Assembly: GCA_021229015.1 (NCBI GenBank)
Contig: CM037778.1
Span: 11,938,956 to 12,002,955 of the forward strand
Source of the DNA: Solen grandis
Lineage: Eukaryota; Mollusca; Bivalvia; Adapedonta; Solenidae
Length of the DNA stretch: 64,000 nucleotides
Direction of reading: 5' to 3'
The position numbers and the translations under genes are program-made. Below the pieces are notes generated by a model. That model ran no database searches and was not told the DNA's origin. It saw only the letters and a program-made list of their open reading frames with translations. Shown here piece by piece: positions 8,740 through 19,714 of the stretch (its first letter is position 1; the number at the start of each line of letters is the position of its first letter).

Positions 8740-9440
8740 AATCTATATGTATGTGTATGTGGCCCAAATAACATTATATACAAGTAGTTGACCCCTTTTT
8801 ATGTAGCTACCTGTGTTTAGTAACCACATATATTGTGACCCGGCTGACCGCTTAACACAGGCTGAAACATAAATTTCATCAAAATAATTTCAAAATCCAG
8901 CAATGTCTGACTTTGAAATCCAATCCTTGTCTATTATTTCAAGCTATGATTAGAAGAATAAGCTATAATAACATGCTCATATTTTCAGAGCAAATGAATG
9001 TCTGTCAGAAATATAAACTTACAACCAACTTGATTAATTTGAATTTTCGCACATTATGATATGAAATACTGTTATTATTATTTCTCATTTATTCTTCTTC
9101 AAAATAATCATTCAATCACAGTTTTTTTTTACCGTAACTGTCACTGTAAGTGAGGGGTGGTTTTAGTGGCCTTAAAGTATTTTACTTGAATAAGTTAATT
9201 CTACTTGTTTCACCCGTGTTTGTCTATTTCAATTATCCTTTTTGTCAACTAAATAACTGCAGAGTACAATTTCAAGTACAAAGAAAGCTAAACTCTGTAC
9301 AGATAATTCATATGTGGTTTGAAAATATTTGCAGTTAACATGAAAATCATTGCTTTCTCTAACTTGCATTTTGAAGAATTCTTCTCTTGCCTTGCAGATG
9401 ATCTATAGAAATGGAGAAAAGTATTTCTACTCTCGCTCGG
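8740..9440. other. intergenic, nothing recognised
   Basis: AT-rich sequence after the Ser/Gly gene. A 'gacccggctgaccgcttaac' stretch near 8836 recalls the GCGGTCAC repeat found at 14.7 and 16.0 kb. Several short open frames have no coding character. Confidence 0.4.
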
Positions 9441-9445
9441 TTGTG

Positions 9446-9600
9446 TTTACTGACAAATAAACTTGACAAGTGTAGGTCAAATTGCACGGGAAAACGCTTT
9501 TTTCGAAAACGCCCATTTCGGAGAAATCAGTTAAATATAGAAAAGTAGGTGCATGGGTACCACGTGACACGTTCCGTAATATGACAGCTTCACCAGTTCG
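9446..9600 (+). repeat. interspersed repeat (CACGGGAAAACG family), copy 1
   Basis: Homologous to 18655-18780 (+) and to inverted copies at 38528-38660 and 38748-38852. Shared order: GACAAATAAACT, TGCACGGGAAAACG, ACTTCGGGGAAATCG, an AT-rich block, and ACACGTTCCGCAACATG. Short ORFs on both strands here are repeat translations. Confidence 0.6.
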
Positions 9601-9659
9601 AAAGTTCAGCTTGAGTATTAGCACATGCACGAAGAGTCAACTGACCAGTCGTAAAAATA

Positions 9660-10470
9660 GAAATTCTCAATAAAGATTTTATAACTCTAAATATAGGTTC
9701 AATACCGTTCGTTACGCGTTTGCATGTGAAGGTCATATTATCGTTAAAGTGGATCAAGAGTTATCTAACATGTTTTTAATGTCAATATAGAAAGTTAATA
9801 ATTTTCTATGATTAATTGTTTAAACTTATTTATTTCACCTCGACTTGGAATCATGTTCTTACAACTTATAATAATCCCTTTCCTGGGTTGGATTAGTACT
9901 TTGCTTCCTGGAGGGTCGTGTAGGATCCTTGTTCTTCACAGTCATTTTTAAAGAAGGGTACTTTTTTAATGTATCAAATAAAAAAATATAAGAAACCAAC
10001 TTCCGGTTTGACAAGCATAATACTGAAATAAATTTCTAAAAATCTGTAATACAATATTCCCCCTAATTTTTGGTAGATAATCGACTTATTCTGTTGATAA
10101 AAATAAATCCGGAAATTAATTAAGATAAGTTTCAGTTATTTAAAAGAAATACAAAGAAAATTTGTTTTACATATTAAGCCATATCTATTGATTTTTTTTT
10201 TGAAATAGAAATATCATTTTACCGAAATTATTGGATATCACTGACAATACAGGACTGCTGAGTTAGAAAAAATATATTCTTTGTATGTTTCATTATATTT
10301 CAATGCAGACATGATATGATATAAAGGTGATGAGTTTTCAATTTTACAAGTTGATTAAAAACAGATACATAAAAAAAAAGAATAAAAAAAAAACACACAA
10401 AAAAAACGGATGTAAAATAAGATAGATGCTACTTTAAACAAACTGGAAGGCTGATGCGGTGAATGCACTG
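9660..10470. other. intergenic, nothing recognised
   Basis: AT-rich, with A runs near 10368-10408. No exon with coding character and flanking splice sites found. Confidence 0.4.
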
Positions 10471-10476
10471 TAGCAA

Positions 10477-10676
10477 CGTTAAATGTCGCACACACTTGAC
10501 GTTATATTTCGCAAAGCTGACTTTAAATGTCGCAAATATGTCGCACTTGACGTTGCAACCAATACTAAATGTCACAAAACCTCCTGGCGTTATATGTCGC
10601 ATCTGTAACGCTAAATGTCGCAAAAAATTGTGCTGCCGCTATATGTCGCACATCAACGCTAAATGTCGCACCCTTT
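10477..10676. repeat. irregular AAATGTCGCA repeat cluster
   Basis: The decamer AAATGTCGCA or a close variant (ATATGTCGCA, AAATGTCACA, ATATTTCGCA) recurs about ten times in 200 bases, usually after 'aacgct' or 'gacgtt'. Spacing is irregular, around 20-30 bases. It is open on both strands for about 64-79 codons, which I attribute to the repeat. Confidence 0.55.
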
Positions 10677-10687
10677 ATAAGTGGAAA

Positions 10688-11265
10688 CAAGAGCCATGCT
10701 GACATGGCCACCCCCCGCCGAACGCTTGCTCTTTAGAAGATGTGTTGGAGAGTAGAATATTTCATATTTAAAAGAAAATTTTTGGAAATGAAGACTGATG
10801 TTTAAAGTGATTATAGATATGAAACCCATGTGAAGACCTACTAATTCCTCTATTTTGAGGTCTACAGGTAAGTGTGATAAAAATTAAGCCTGAAAAATAC
10901 CAAAGGTCAATAACTCAAAAATTAGGAAAGGTAGAGTTATCATTCTTGTGCACTGCACTCCTCCTCAATGAGATCTATTTACCTATGAAGTATCAAGTTG
11001 ATATTTCAAATACTTTTTGACATATGCTGCGGACAAGAATTAAGGCTGAAATATAACAAAGAGCAGTAACTCAAAAAATGAGGAAAGATAGAGTTATCAT
11101 TCTTGTGCATTGCACTCCTTCTCAATGAGATCTATCCACCTATGAAGTATCCAGTTGATACCTCAAATACTTTTCGACTTATGCTCCGGACAAAAATTAA
11201 GTCTGAAAAATAACAAAGGGCAATAACTCAAAAATTAGGAAAGGTAGAGTTATCATTCTTGTGCA
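10688..11265 (+). repeat. interspersed repeat with 155-bp tandem units
   Basis: It starts at 'aacaagagccatgctgacat'. A unit containing GGTAGAGTTATCATTCTTGTG and CAATGAGATCTAT repeats about 2.4 times (units near 10905, 11060 and 11215). No coding potential. Confidence 0.6.
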
Positions 11266-11269
11266 GACT

Positions 11270-12690
11270 TTCCCGAACGTTCGCTTTAGGCGAAGTCAAT
11301 CGGCCTTTACCTTTGTACGGTTTAGGTCTCAATTCAAGCATGATCCTGGTCGTGGGCTCTCATGCAAAGTGTTCATCTTTGTCTTTCTTTGTTTCTAGCC
11401 TTAATTCGTTTTGAACGTTCTTGCTATATAGTCTCTTATATAAAAAATCATTTGTTTCTTTTTCCACTGGAAATATCCCTTTATCCAAATTATACAATGA
11501 TACAATGCTCCGTCTAATACATTCACTCTGTAAAAGTCTCTTCTTTACAAATAGCATTTTTATACGACGTATTTCTTTTCTATCTCTCCTGCAATCTATC
11601 TTTCTTGAAAATAAGTCTACATCCATCTCTTCACACACATTCTCCTTCATAGTTTCAGCTTACATTTCATCTTTCCCAATAATGTCCCTCAGTCCTCATT
11701 TGATTCTGTATTTTATCGGGAAGCCGGCGCACGTGCGTTAATGTCTTGAGAGGAAACACTGTGGAATATAAAAAATGTAGTGAGGTACGGGTATAGAATT
11801 TGAATGAGGGAATAGTTTATGAAATGGAATGACTGCGTTACTTGAAAAAAAAGAAGGATTGCCAGAGGGGAGGACTTGCTCTAACTGTTCCATGTAAACT
11901 TGTACTGTTGACTACAGTCTCTGTGAGATTCCACACTTACCTATTCAAAAGGGAAACAACTCGAAATGAATATAAAAGATTGTCTGGCACTGTGATTCTA
12001 TCTCCCACCAACACTATCAGTGCTTTGATTTTTATCTTGACATTATTTTTTAATCCTAAGACTTTTACTTTCAATTTAAAATTAAACCTTACGGATGAAT
12101 TACAGACACAGAGCATCTTGATATTGAGTATACACATTTCAAATCATCCTTATGTTTACATATAGATGGAAAATAAAATCTAAACATGTTTAAACTAATA
12201 AAAATACTTTGGCCTAAGATGGTATGTGTCTAAGAAAGAGAAAGTAAGCAATAAACAATAAAGGCTCATTATGCTAAGTTTTCTGCTTCAACTGGGACTT
12301 TGTCTCGTGACGTGAAAATGTATTTGGTAACATAAATTTTAGCAAAACCACGAGTATTAATACAGTTTAAGGATGAAATGCTAGATACAGCAATTTCAAC
12401 TGCGTCGTATCCTGTGAAATGTTTCGCAAATTCTTCTCCACTTCGAATTTTCAGTTTGCTATAACTTTTGATTTTAAAAATGGATTTTCAAGTTGCATAC
12501 ACCATATGAAGCGGAAAAATTTGAAGCGTGTTCATATATGTATCTCGTTATCATGCAATTCCTTCAGAAACAGTAACAAAAGCATACTTTTTTCTTCTCA
12601 AAATGGCGGCCTTTGTTTACAAAATGAATGATACGACGCAATTTTAATTCCTGGCCCTGATAATCCTAACCCAAACCCTTACTCTGACCC
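11270..12690. other. intergenic, nothing recognised
   Basis: AT-rich. Overlapping open frames on both strands between 11360 and 12165 (up to 107 codons) have no recognisable domain and AT-driven composition rich in Phe/Leu/Ile/Lys. I do not call them genes. Confidence 0.4.
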
Positions 12691-12698
12691 AAACACAG

Positions 12699-12906
12699 AA
12701 ATATACAAAGTGAGGTACGAGAAATATACAAAGTGAGGTACGAGAAATATACAAACTGAGGCACGAGAAATATACAAACTGAGGTACGGGAAATATACAA
12801 ACTGAGGCACGAGAAATATACAAACTGAGGTACGAGAAATATACAAACTGAGGCACGAGAAATATACAAAGTGAGGTACGAGAAATATACAAACTGAGGT
12901 ACGAGA
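12699..12906. repeat. 23-bp tandem repeat, nine units
   Basis: The unit AAATATACAAACTGAGGTACGAG repeats nine times with few variants (aaagtg/aaactg, gtacg/gcacg). Because 23 is not a multiple of three and no stop arises, all three minus-strand frames stay open and give the same 23-residue repeat. Those frames are a by-product. Confidence 0.85.
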
Positions 12907-13258
12907 TTTTAACCTCACAACGTGAGATAAACAAACGTACGCTCGCACTCATCGTGTAATCTTGTTCATTCAAAACACTTTCAATTTTAAAAAATGAATT
13001 TCACAAAGCAAAACTTTTTATAGATAAAATGTTAAATTAAACATTAAAAGGCATTTGACCTGCCCGCAAGTTGTCGAAAAGTAATAAGAAGAAACAATTA
13101 GGCCCTTTGAAAAATCCAACATATATTAAAAATGAAATAACACCATACAGGTGTAGGTACAAGTAAAGATAAAATGGAAACGAAAAAGAAAAAAGAAAAC
13201 AACTCTCTCTTAAAGACTTGTATACGTATTTTCATATTTTACGGAGTCGATGTAGGAA

Positions 13259-13292
13259 TGACGTCAGCGACGTCGACTCTGATGTGACGTCA
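13259..13292. promoter_or_regulatory. paired CRE/ATF-type palindromes upstream of the 13.3-kb gene
   Basis: Two perfect TGACGTCA octamers at 13259-13266 and 13285-13292, 26 bases apart, with GACGTCGAC between. They lie 50-85 bases upstream of the predicted ATG. TGACGTCA is the consensus CREB/ATF site. A regulatory role is inferred from position only. Confidence 0.5.
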
Positions 13293-13342
13293 CGCAAACT
13301 TAGCGACAACGTTAATTCACTTTTTGCGCTCAACTGCTTGAG

Positions 13343-13385
13343 ATGGACAATTTCAAATGCCTGCCGATGTTAACACTTTTAGGAG
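13343..13385 (+). CDS. exon 1 of the 205-residue protein gene
   Basis: 43 nt, encoding 14 residues plus one base of codon 15 (MDNFKCLPMLTLLG); donor GTTAGT at 13386. The downstream intron (13386-14307) is AT-rich with (TTA)n near 13575-13660 and GAT/ATT runs near 13885-13980 and 14100-14260. Confidence 0.6.
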
Positions 13386-16300
13386 GTTAGTACGATGAGT
13401 CTGATAATACTTAATTAATCTAATATTTAATCAGCCGTTTTTCAGCAGATCTAGATGGTGTCTTGTATATTTTGTCTACATTTTCCCGTTTTTCCTTTAG
13501 AAATATCTCAATTTCATGATCTCATTACATACTTACAATAATGCCATATACGTTCGTATTATCATTGCACTTCTACTACTACTACTACTATTATTATCAT
13601 TATTATTTTATTATTGTTATTAATATTATTAATTTTATTATTATTATTATTATTATTATTCATTTTTAACATTATCAATTCGACTTGTATTATGTATAAT
13701 CGTGACATTATCAATTATTTCTTCGAAATTTCGTATATGAAGATGTACTCTATTGTACAAATCGAAATAACAGTATGAATACCTATCTGTCTGTCTGTAT
13801 TATGCTATGTTTCCGTTTTTCATTTAGAATCTTCTTTAATTTAGTGATTGTTAGTGTACTGTTAGTATCTATCATCTTTTATTCAATTGATGATGATAAT
13901 GATGATATTATTATTATTATTATGCTGCTATTGCTGCTGCTGTTGATGGGTCGATATTATTATTATTATTATTATTAATTTTAAGCATTAGCAATTCGAC
14001 ATATTTTATGTAAAGTTTCCGTTTTTCATTTAGAATCTTCTTAATTGTATGATTTCATTATTGTAAGTGTACTGTTAGTATCTATAATTTTTTATTCAAA
14101 TGATGATGATGATATTGTTATTATTATTGTTAAAGCTGTTTATTTGAATCATTCTCAAATAATGTATCACGTTATTACAATTAACACAACAAAGTGAATT
14201 TCTAATGCCTTAACAACAATAACATACACTATGTATTTCATCATCATCATCATCATATTATCAAATTTTATATTCTCATTATCATTTGTGCTTTACATTA
14301 ACAACAGGGGTAGACCACTTCCTCGACATCCTGTATGATTTTTACACCCGTGGAAAGTCTCGAAAGTCAAATCCCGTCCCTGGAGTTACAGTAGATCTAC
14401 CCGATGGTTACAAAATTGCACATGCATATGACCTGCCTGATCTCAAGGTAATTGGACTTTCCATATTCGCCATTTTGTTCAGTGGTAAATGCAGCCTAGA
14501 CGGGACTCGATCTCACACCTTTTCGCATACAGGGTGAAACATGAAAATGCTCTACTGACTTAGCAAGTCAGCCGCTTTAAATAAACAGCTCCCCATAGTC
14601 AGTTATCTGTACTGTTGTTTAAACGTCGTTAAAACAATAATAATATTGATTCTACTCAGAAATATAGTATGTATTCTTGTAATTAGCGATCAACCTGTAT
14701 TTAGCGGTCAATTTCAATAATATCATACTGTAGCATTTTGTTATATTTTTAAATTTCATTTAGCGGTCACCTCGGTAAAGCGGCAAATTTCTTTTGTTCC
14801 CTTGACTGGCCGCTTAAGATATGTTTGATTGTATTTGTCATTTTAATTATGTCATTTGTTTAGACAGATAATCATCTAAAAATAAAACAATATTATTAGA
14901 TTTTATGAGCATTGCAATGAACATAGTAACCCTTACAATGCTGTTGGAACCAGTGACTGCTTTCAAAAAGGGCGCCGTGGTCCAGTGGTAACATATCCGA
15001 TTACGGATCCGAAGGTTGTAGCTTCGAACCCCGTTGGAGGCAAAAATTATTTATGACCTTCCAAAAGTACTGGTCTAACACAGGAACCGTCGAGAAGGAT
15101 TAGTATAAGTTGTAAGAACTTGTTCCTCAATCGACGTAAAATAAATAAGTTTAAACTAACTAGTGACTACCTTTCCGACCAGTTCAGACCAAGATCAGCC
15201 TGCACTTCCGTGTAGTCTGATTTTGTTTGCACGTCCTTCATCCATATTATTTTCAGCAAATCCCTAACAACTAGGTCAAACTAAATGAGTAAAGGGCAAT
15301 CCCAATAAAGACATTTAACATGCTACGGGTTAAACAAGAATCAGAGAAAGAGAGAGGGGGTGTACTAACGAGATATATTGTAGAATCATTAATTTTCGTG
15401 GGTGACTAATTTTCATCAATCTCGTGGACGGATTTATCCGCGAATATAAATACCCCACGAAAACTGTTTATCTGATAGAGCTCATGTTTTTTAGAACATA
15501 AATCAGCGAATAAATGTACCAACGACATTGACCTTAATACATTATTCACGAAACTTAATGCTGACGAAAATTAATGATTTTACAGTATTTGATAAATACC
15601 CTGGTTTGAATTTTCAGACGTTCTGCAGGAATGAGAACTGCTCTATCAACACTTGGGAGGATATAGATTCCCTTGAATCTAGGAACCTTTACCCTATTGT
15701 TACCATAGTACCAGGACACCCAGAGGACAACCTGTCAAGTCACGTGTCGCCTGCTGCAAGTGAAGCACACGTGACCTGTCCCAGACTTGAAGACGTCTAC
15801 CCTCAGTTCCGGGAGAGCTACATGAAGCTCAACAGCCCGACTCGGGACAAGGGAAAACTCAAAAGTAGGTTTTAATTTTGTATATCGTTTTTCATGTTTG
15901 AAACTTAACTACTCATATAATATATTCATTAAACGTTGATCGTTATTGGAAATGTTGTACGTAAATAAATTTGAACAATATGATTCAATCCATGCTGATG
16001 TATGTAGGTACAGTTGAACCCGTATAAGCAGTCACCTGTATTAAGTGGTAACCTGTATAAGCGGTCACCTGTATTAAGCGGTCACCTGTATAAGCGGTCA
16101 CCTGTATTAAGCGGTCACCTGTATTAAGCGGTCACCTGTATAAGCGGTCACCTGTATTAAGCGGTCAACATGCATTTAACGGCTCGTTGTAATATCACCA
16201 ATTCAGCATTTTGCTTTATGTTTCACCCTCATTTAGCGACCACCTCTGTTTAGCGGCCTTTTCCTCTTATTCTATTTATTGACCGCTGAAGACAGGTTTG

Positions 16301-16890
16301 TCTGTATATTAAAAGGTTCAACCTTAATTTGGTAGTACATGCAAATATATGTTTTTAATCATTAATCATCAATCTATTATAATTTCCATTTAACCATATA
16401 TGACATAGTTTATCAAGTTTTAGTCGGAATTTTGATATATTTTGTAACAAAAATAGAATACATAAAGCTATTTGTACAAATCTGCTTTTTGAGTAGATGC
16501 AAATTTGTGTAAGATATGTCAATTTTCCATTCCTGGCGAGAGTAGAATATCATAAAGTATCTTTCGTCATTGCTACACATTCTTTCACCTTAAACATGAA
16601 ATAAATGTACAATATCGCCATCTCCACGAAAAAACAACGACAACAACAACAGCTAAAAATAAAAGAACGGTATTTGAGATAGAAAGTATTTGTCAATTTT
16701 AGATTTCTTCACGAAGTGCCTCCAGAGGATGCACTGTCCCTTTAAGAATTCCCGAGTATCACCAAGCAGTCGCTCGTGCAAAGTGGATGACGTCACAACT
16801 CTGCACGTGTTCCTTGGAGACCTTACCACAGATACTGGAGTTTGTCCTGCAATCCGGGCGCTTCGAAAACGTCGAAGATCGTTTTACTAA
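13343..16890 (+). CDS. four-exon gene for a 205-residue Cys-containing protein, family unknown
   Basis: Exons 13343-13385, 14308-14447, 15618-15864 and 16703-16890 join in frame (phases 1, 0, 1) to 205 residues. The ATG follows an in-frame TAA about 30 bases upstream and has G at +4. Donors are GTTAGT, GTAATT and GTAGGT; acceptors are aacaacag, attttcag and caattttag. AATAAA lies at 17020-17025. The N-terminus (MDNFKCLPMLTLLGG) has a short hydrophobic run that may be a weak signal sequence. Cysteines fall at about residues 6, 64, 69, 115, 149, 155, 169 and 191; seven lie after the N-terminal segment. The C-terminus is polybasic (ALRKRRRSFY). Composition is balanced and clearly coding. I do not recognise the family; a small secreted protein is possible but unproven. 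Introns hold microsatellites, a SINE and a GCGGTCAC tandem repeat. Confidence 0.7.
14308..14447 (+). CDS. exon 2 of the 205-residue protein gene
   Basis: The acceptor is acattaacaacag and the donor is GTAATT at 14448. It encodes residues 15-61, beginning GVDHFLDILYDFYTRGKSRK and ending YKIAHAYDLPDLK. It ends in phase 0. Confidence 0.72.
14690..14832. repeat. GCGGTCAC repeat family, copy 1 (intron 2)
   Basis: 'cctgtatttagcggtcaatt', 'catttagcggtcacctc' and 'ccttgactggccgctta' match the 16.0-16.3 kb element block for block. Confidence 0.5.
14970..15150 (+). repeat. SINE-A, tRNA-derived, copy 1
   Basis: The 5' part is tRNA-like (GGGCGCCGTGGTCCAGTGG; B box GCTTCGAACCC). A shared tail follows (AGTACTGGTC, AGGAACCGTC, CTCAATCGACGTAAAATAAA). 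A minus-strand copy lies at 24210-24389. It sits in intron 2 of the 205-residue protein gene. Confidence 0.75.
15618..15864 (+). CDS. exon 3 of the 205-residue protein gene
   Basis: The acceptor is gaattttcag and the donor is GTAGGT at 15865. It encodes residues 62-143 starting TFCRNENCSINTWEDIDSLE, with a CxxxxC pair and a third Cys (HVTCPRLEDV). Its GC content is well above the flanking introns. Confidence 0.78.
16012..16300 (+). repeat. GCGGTCAC tandem repeat and element, copy 2 (intron 3)
   Basis: About nine units of 16-17 bases (CCTGTATTAAGCGGTCA / CCTGTATAAGCGGTCA) are followed by single-copy blocks also present at 14690-14832. No coding potential. Confidence 0.75.
16703..16890 (+). 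CDS. exon 4 (last coding) of the 205-residue protein gene
   Basis: The acceptor is gtcaattttag; phase 1 entry; stop TAA at 16888-16890. It encodes FFTKCLQRMHCPFKNSRVSP and continues to a polybasic end. Four of the eight cysteines are here. The in-frame ORF reaches further upstream into intron, which is why the acceptor defines the border. Confidence 0.72.
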
Positions 16891-17177
16891 TTCATTTTTT
16901 ATTTTTAAAATGGTTCTTATGAGTTTAAGAAAACATATTTTGTTGCTATATGCTGAGTTTATTACTTTATTATGACCCGGTTTTGCATTGTTCACACAAT
17001 AAGACGCTAAGATTCACTCAATAAATTTATTTTGAAAAATGTTTTTTGAATATTTACAAATTACAAAACAACTTAAATGAAATACAAACCCTTCGTCTGA
17101 ATAGTTTCAGTGCTTTCAATGACAAGGTCCTTCAACAAACCAATATGCATATGAAATCCAAACGACGCATTTCACTT

Positions 17178-17325
17178 AAAGGTAAAGGTTCCGTCACGTC
17201 TTGGACTACTTAAACTTTACCAAGATAACCAAGGTACCCAATGAAACATTAGGAATCCTTGGTTATCTCCGTGAAAGACTATGAGGTCCGAAATGTAGCG
17301 GAACCATTACAGGGACTTTACCTTC
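17178..17325. mobile_element. palindromic MITE (AAGGTAAAGT family), copy 1
   Basis: A self-inverted element. The left end is AAAGGTAAAGGTTCCG and the right end GAACCATTACAGGGACTTTACCTT. Internal arms mirror around 'aatgaaacattagg'. A full copy lies at 63244-63403 and a half copy at 33149-33243. Confidence 0.75.
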
Positions 17326-17329
17326 ATTC

Positions 17330-17850
17330 GCCTATATTTCTCTGAATGCGTAAAAGTGTCAGAGAAGTCTGTCTTTGATCAATTATGGTGGCATTTTCTG
17401 TCAGCCACTTATCCACTCAGCTATGTCTAAACCTTTCTGAAAAATTGTCACATATTCAGTTATTATCGGGCAAGTGGAAACTTGTCAAGTTATCCGCTTA
17501 GGTATCTGAACAGGACATAACTGTCTGTTAGTGCCCACTACTGTCAATCACATATTCACTTATTTTAACTGGATTTATCATTCTTTTTTCTAGATAATTA
17601 TTTGAAGAAAAAAAATGCTCGTTATCCACACAATTAAAATGACTATCTTGAAAGAGAGCTCAATATCCAGTTATCTCAAGTGATTATATGGCTGGCAGTA
17701 GTGGGCACTAACAGGCAACTTTGCATTTTAAGATACATAAGAGGATAACATGAAAGTGATAATTTTTCAGAAAAGTTTCGACATAGCTAAGTGGATAAGA
17801 GGCTGGTAGAAATATACCGCCATAGTAAATGTTTGTATTGTTTGTTTGTT
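17330..17850. other. intergenic, nothing firm
   Basis: Contains imperfect inverted blocks: 'ttatccactcagctatgtc' near 17410 mirrors 'gacatagctaagtggataag' near 17780, and 'actgtctgttagtgcccactactg' near 17520 mirrors 'cagtagtgggcactaacagg' near 17700. So 17400-17805 may itself be a foldback repeat. No gene. Confidence 0.5.
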
Positions 17851-17854
17851 ATAC

Positions 17855-18136
17855 CATCGACAGTATTTCAGTCATTTGGAGACGATGTCCACTTGAAACA
17901 TATATAGTGCTGCCACACGGCAGTATCACGCCGTAGGAATGTGGCATGATACCACACCCAATCACATTATGTTGATACGGTGCCAACCAGTCCTTCAACT
18001 ACCCTTATATGCTGAGCGCCAAACTAGGAAGCTATAACAGTACCACTTTTTACGACTTTGGTATGTTGCGGCCGGGAATCGAAACCACGACCTCCCTCAC
18101 CCGAGGCGGACGCTCTAACCACTCGGCCACCGGGGA
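17855..18136 (-). repeat. SINE-B, tRNA-derived, full-length minus copy
   Basis: Read on the minus strand, it starts with a tRNA-like head (GTGGCCGAGTGGTTAGAGCG as A box region, GGTTTCGATTCCCGGCCG as B box). The body has 'ggtactgttatagcttcc' and 'ggactggttggcaccgt'. It ends with 'gaaatactgtcgatgg'. Related copies: 39580-39705, 52560-52690, 61613-61680 and 61686-61965. Confidence 0.75.
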
Positions 18137-18139
18137 CAG

Positions 18140-18650
18140 TCAGTAAATGTCTTTGGTATATGTTTAATTATACTTAACTTTAAGTGCCATAGCCTCCGTT
18201 AGACAGAGTTTATCAGAGACGAGGAAACAAATAAGTAATCAAACATTAAACCTGTACTAGGACGTTTTTATTTCTTTCTGATTAATTCTAATGATGGGTT
18301 TAAATACTATATTTTGATCAAATTTGCCTGCTACGGATATTTCTGTTTGAGTTGGTATGACAAGAAACAAGGACAGTTCTATACGATTGACATTTGTATC
18401 ACTTTCCTGAAATTCTGCTTTGACCGGAGCATACGGTTGTTTTCCTCTCATCTGCGTTTTATCAGTCTTTCTCTGGGTATCGAGCAATTAGGCCTTGTCT
18501 CATCTCCCGTAAGCAAAACAAGTACCACTCTAATATTACAGTTTATAAATTGCTTTCACAAGAGCACTCCGTCATTTTGAAAAATCAATAAAGTAGCTCG
18601 TTCACAGATGATCGGTAATAATTAAAAAAAAAATACTCTCCCTTGTAAAT
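18140..18650. other. intergenic, nothing recognised
   Basis: Overlapping 76-88 codon open frames on both strands at 18257-18580 show no domain or splice support. Confidence 0.35.
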
Positions 18651-18654
18651 GAAT

Positions 18655-18780
18655 TTGTTTCTTGACAAATAAACTCGTCAATTGTGGTCCACAATGCACG
18701 GGGAAAACGCCCACTTCGGGAAAATCGATATTATATGTGCTTGCGGTATGTACAACGTGCCACTTTCCGCAACATGAATG
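18655..18780 (+). repeat. interspersed repeat (CACGGGAAAACG family), copy 2
   Basis: Matches 9446-9600: GACAAATAAACT, TGCACGGGGAAAACG, CACTTCGGGAAAATCG, CACTTTCCGCAACATGAA. Confidence 0.6.
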
Positions 18781-18784
18781 CGGT

Positions 18785-19710
18785 CAGTCATTTGACGGCA
18801 CACAAAAATATAAATTCGAAATACAGGCCTTTTAATTCTTAATATAGGTTCAATACCATTCATATCGCTATTGCCTGTGATGAAGAAACCATCAATTTTT
18901 CTTTCAATCACGTATAGTTGCATTAATTTGGGTGAATATGCCTCAGTACACGTTACACACTCACGACAGACAGGTAAAATCAAATTCCTAGCCAATAACC
19001 ATCTTTGATCGAGCTGCTCTAGCCAGTATATATAGTGAGATTGACAATACACCTAACTCAGTTAATGAAATGAAAAGATACTGTGTTTATGAAATGAGTG
19101 AAAACACATAATATATACAAAATTACAGTTAATAAGTAAAAATTTCAAAAAATTAGTATGTAATCTACGATAAGGAATTCTCAGATATTCTTATTAGTCG
19201 TGAATTGCTTTAGTGTAGATGTGCTTGTCATGAATACAAATATAAATCTGTGTATATTGTAACTAGACGCTGTTCATCAAGTCAAAAATAAAATACATGT
19301 ATTATGTTTGGTTCTATTCTGGTACCTAATAATCGTGGTTTAATAAGTACGCCATATGGCATCTGTGAGGTCAAATGCCTCACACACGTGATGATTCGAC
19401 ACGCCAATGATGCCAGTTTATAATCAATTTCATTACTGACTGTCATAAAGCCCTCATATCTGTCCAATATCACTTTTGCCCAGTGTATTGAAATTGTAAT
19501 AGGATCTGGTCTCAGGCCATATATTGAACTTGTACTAAACATTATCATTTATTGGCTCGCAGCCACAGCTGGCACCCTGCTTCTATTGTAAACAAAATAA
19601 TTTTGATTATTATTAATATATCTTTTTATGATCTTCACAGTTCGGTTTGTAATAAATCAGATGCAGTAATTAACATATAACACTTTTAAAAAGATGTGCA
19701 TGTAGTGAAT
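18785..19710. other. intergenic, nothing recognised
   Basis: Two minus-strand open frames (18678-19052, 19282-19548) lack any domain I know. The first overlaps the repeat copy at 18655-18780. I do not call them. Confidence 0.35.
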
Positions 19711-19714
19711 ACTA

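Noticed and set aside
11360..11741. Overlapping ORFs of 96 and 106 codons on opposite strands
   Set aside because: Both are open over the same bases, with low-information AT-driven composition and no recognisable domain.
12644..12973. Three overlapping minus-strand ORFs of 67-109 residues with repeated 'CIFLVPQFVYFS'
   Set aside because: Product of a 23-bp tandem repeat lacking stops; no splice or domain support.
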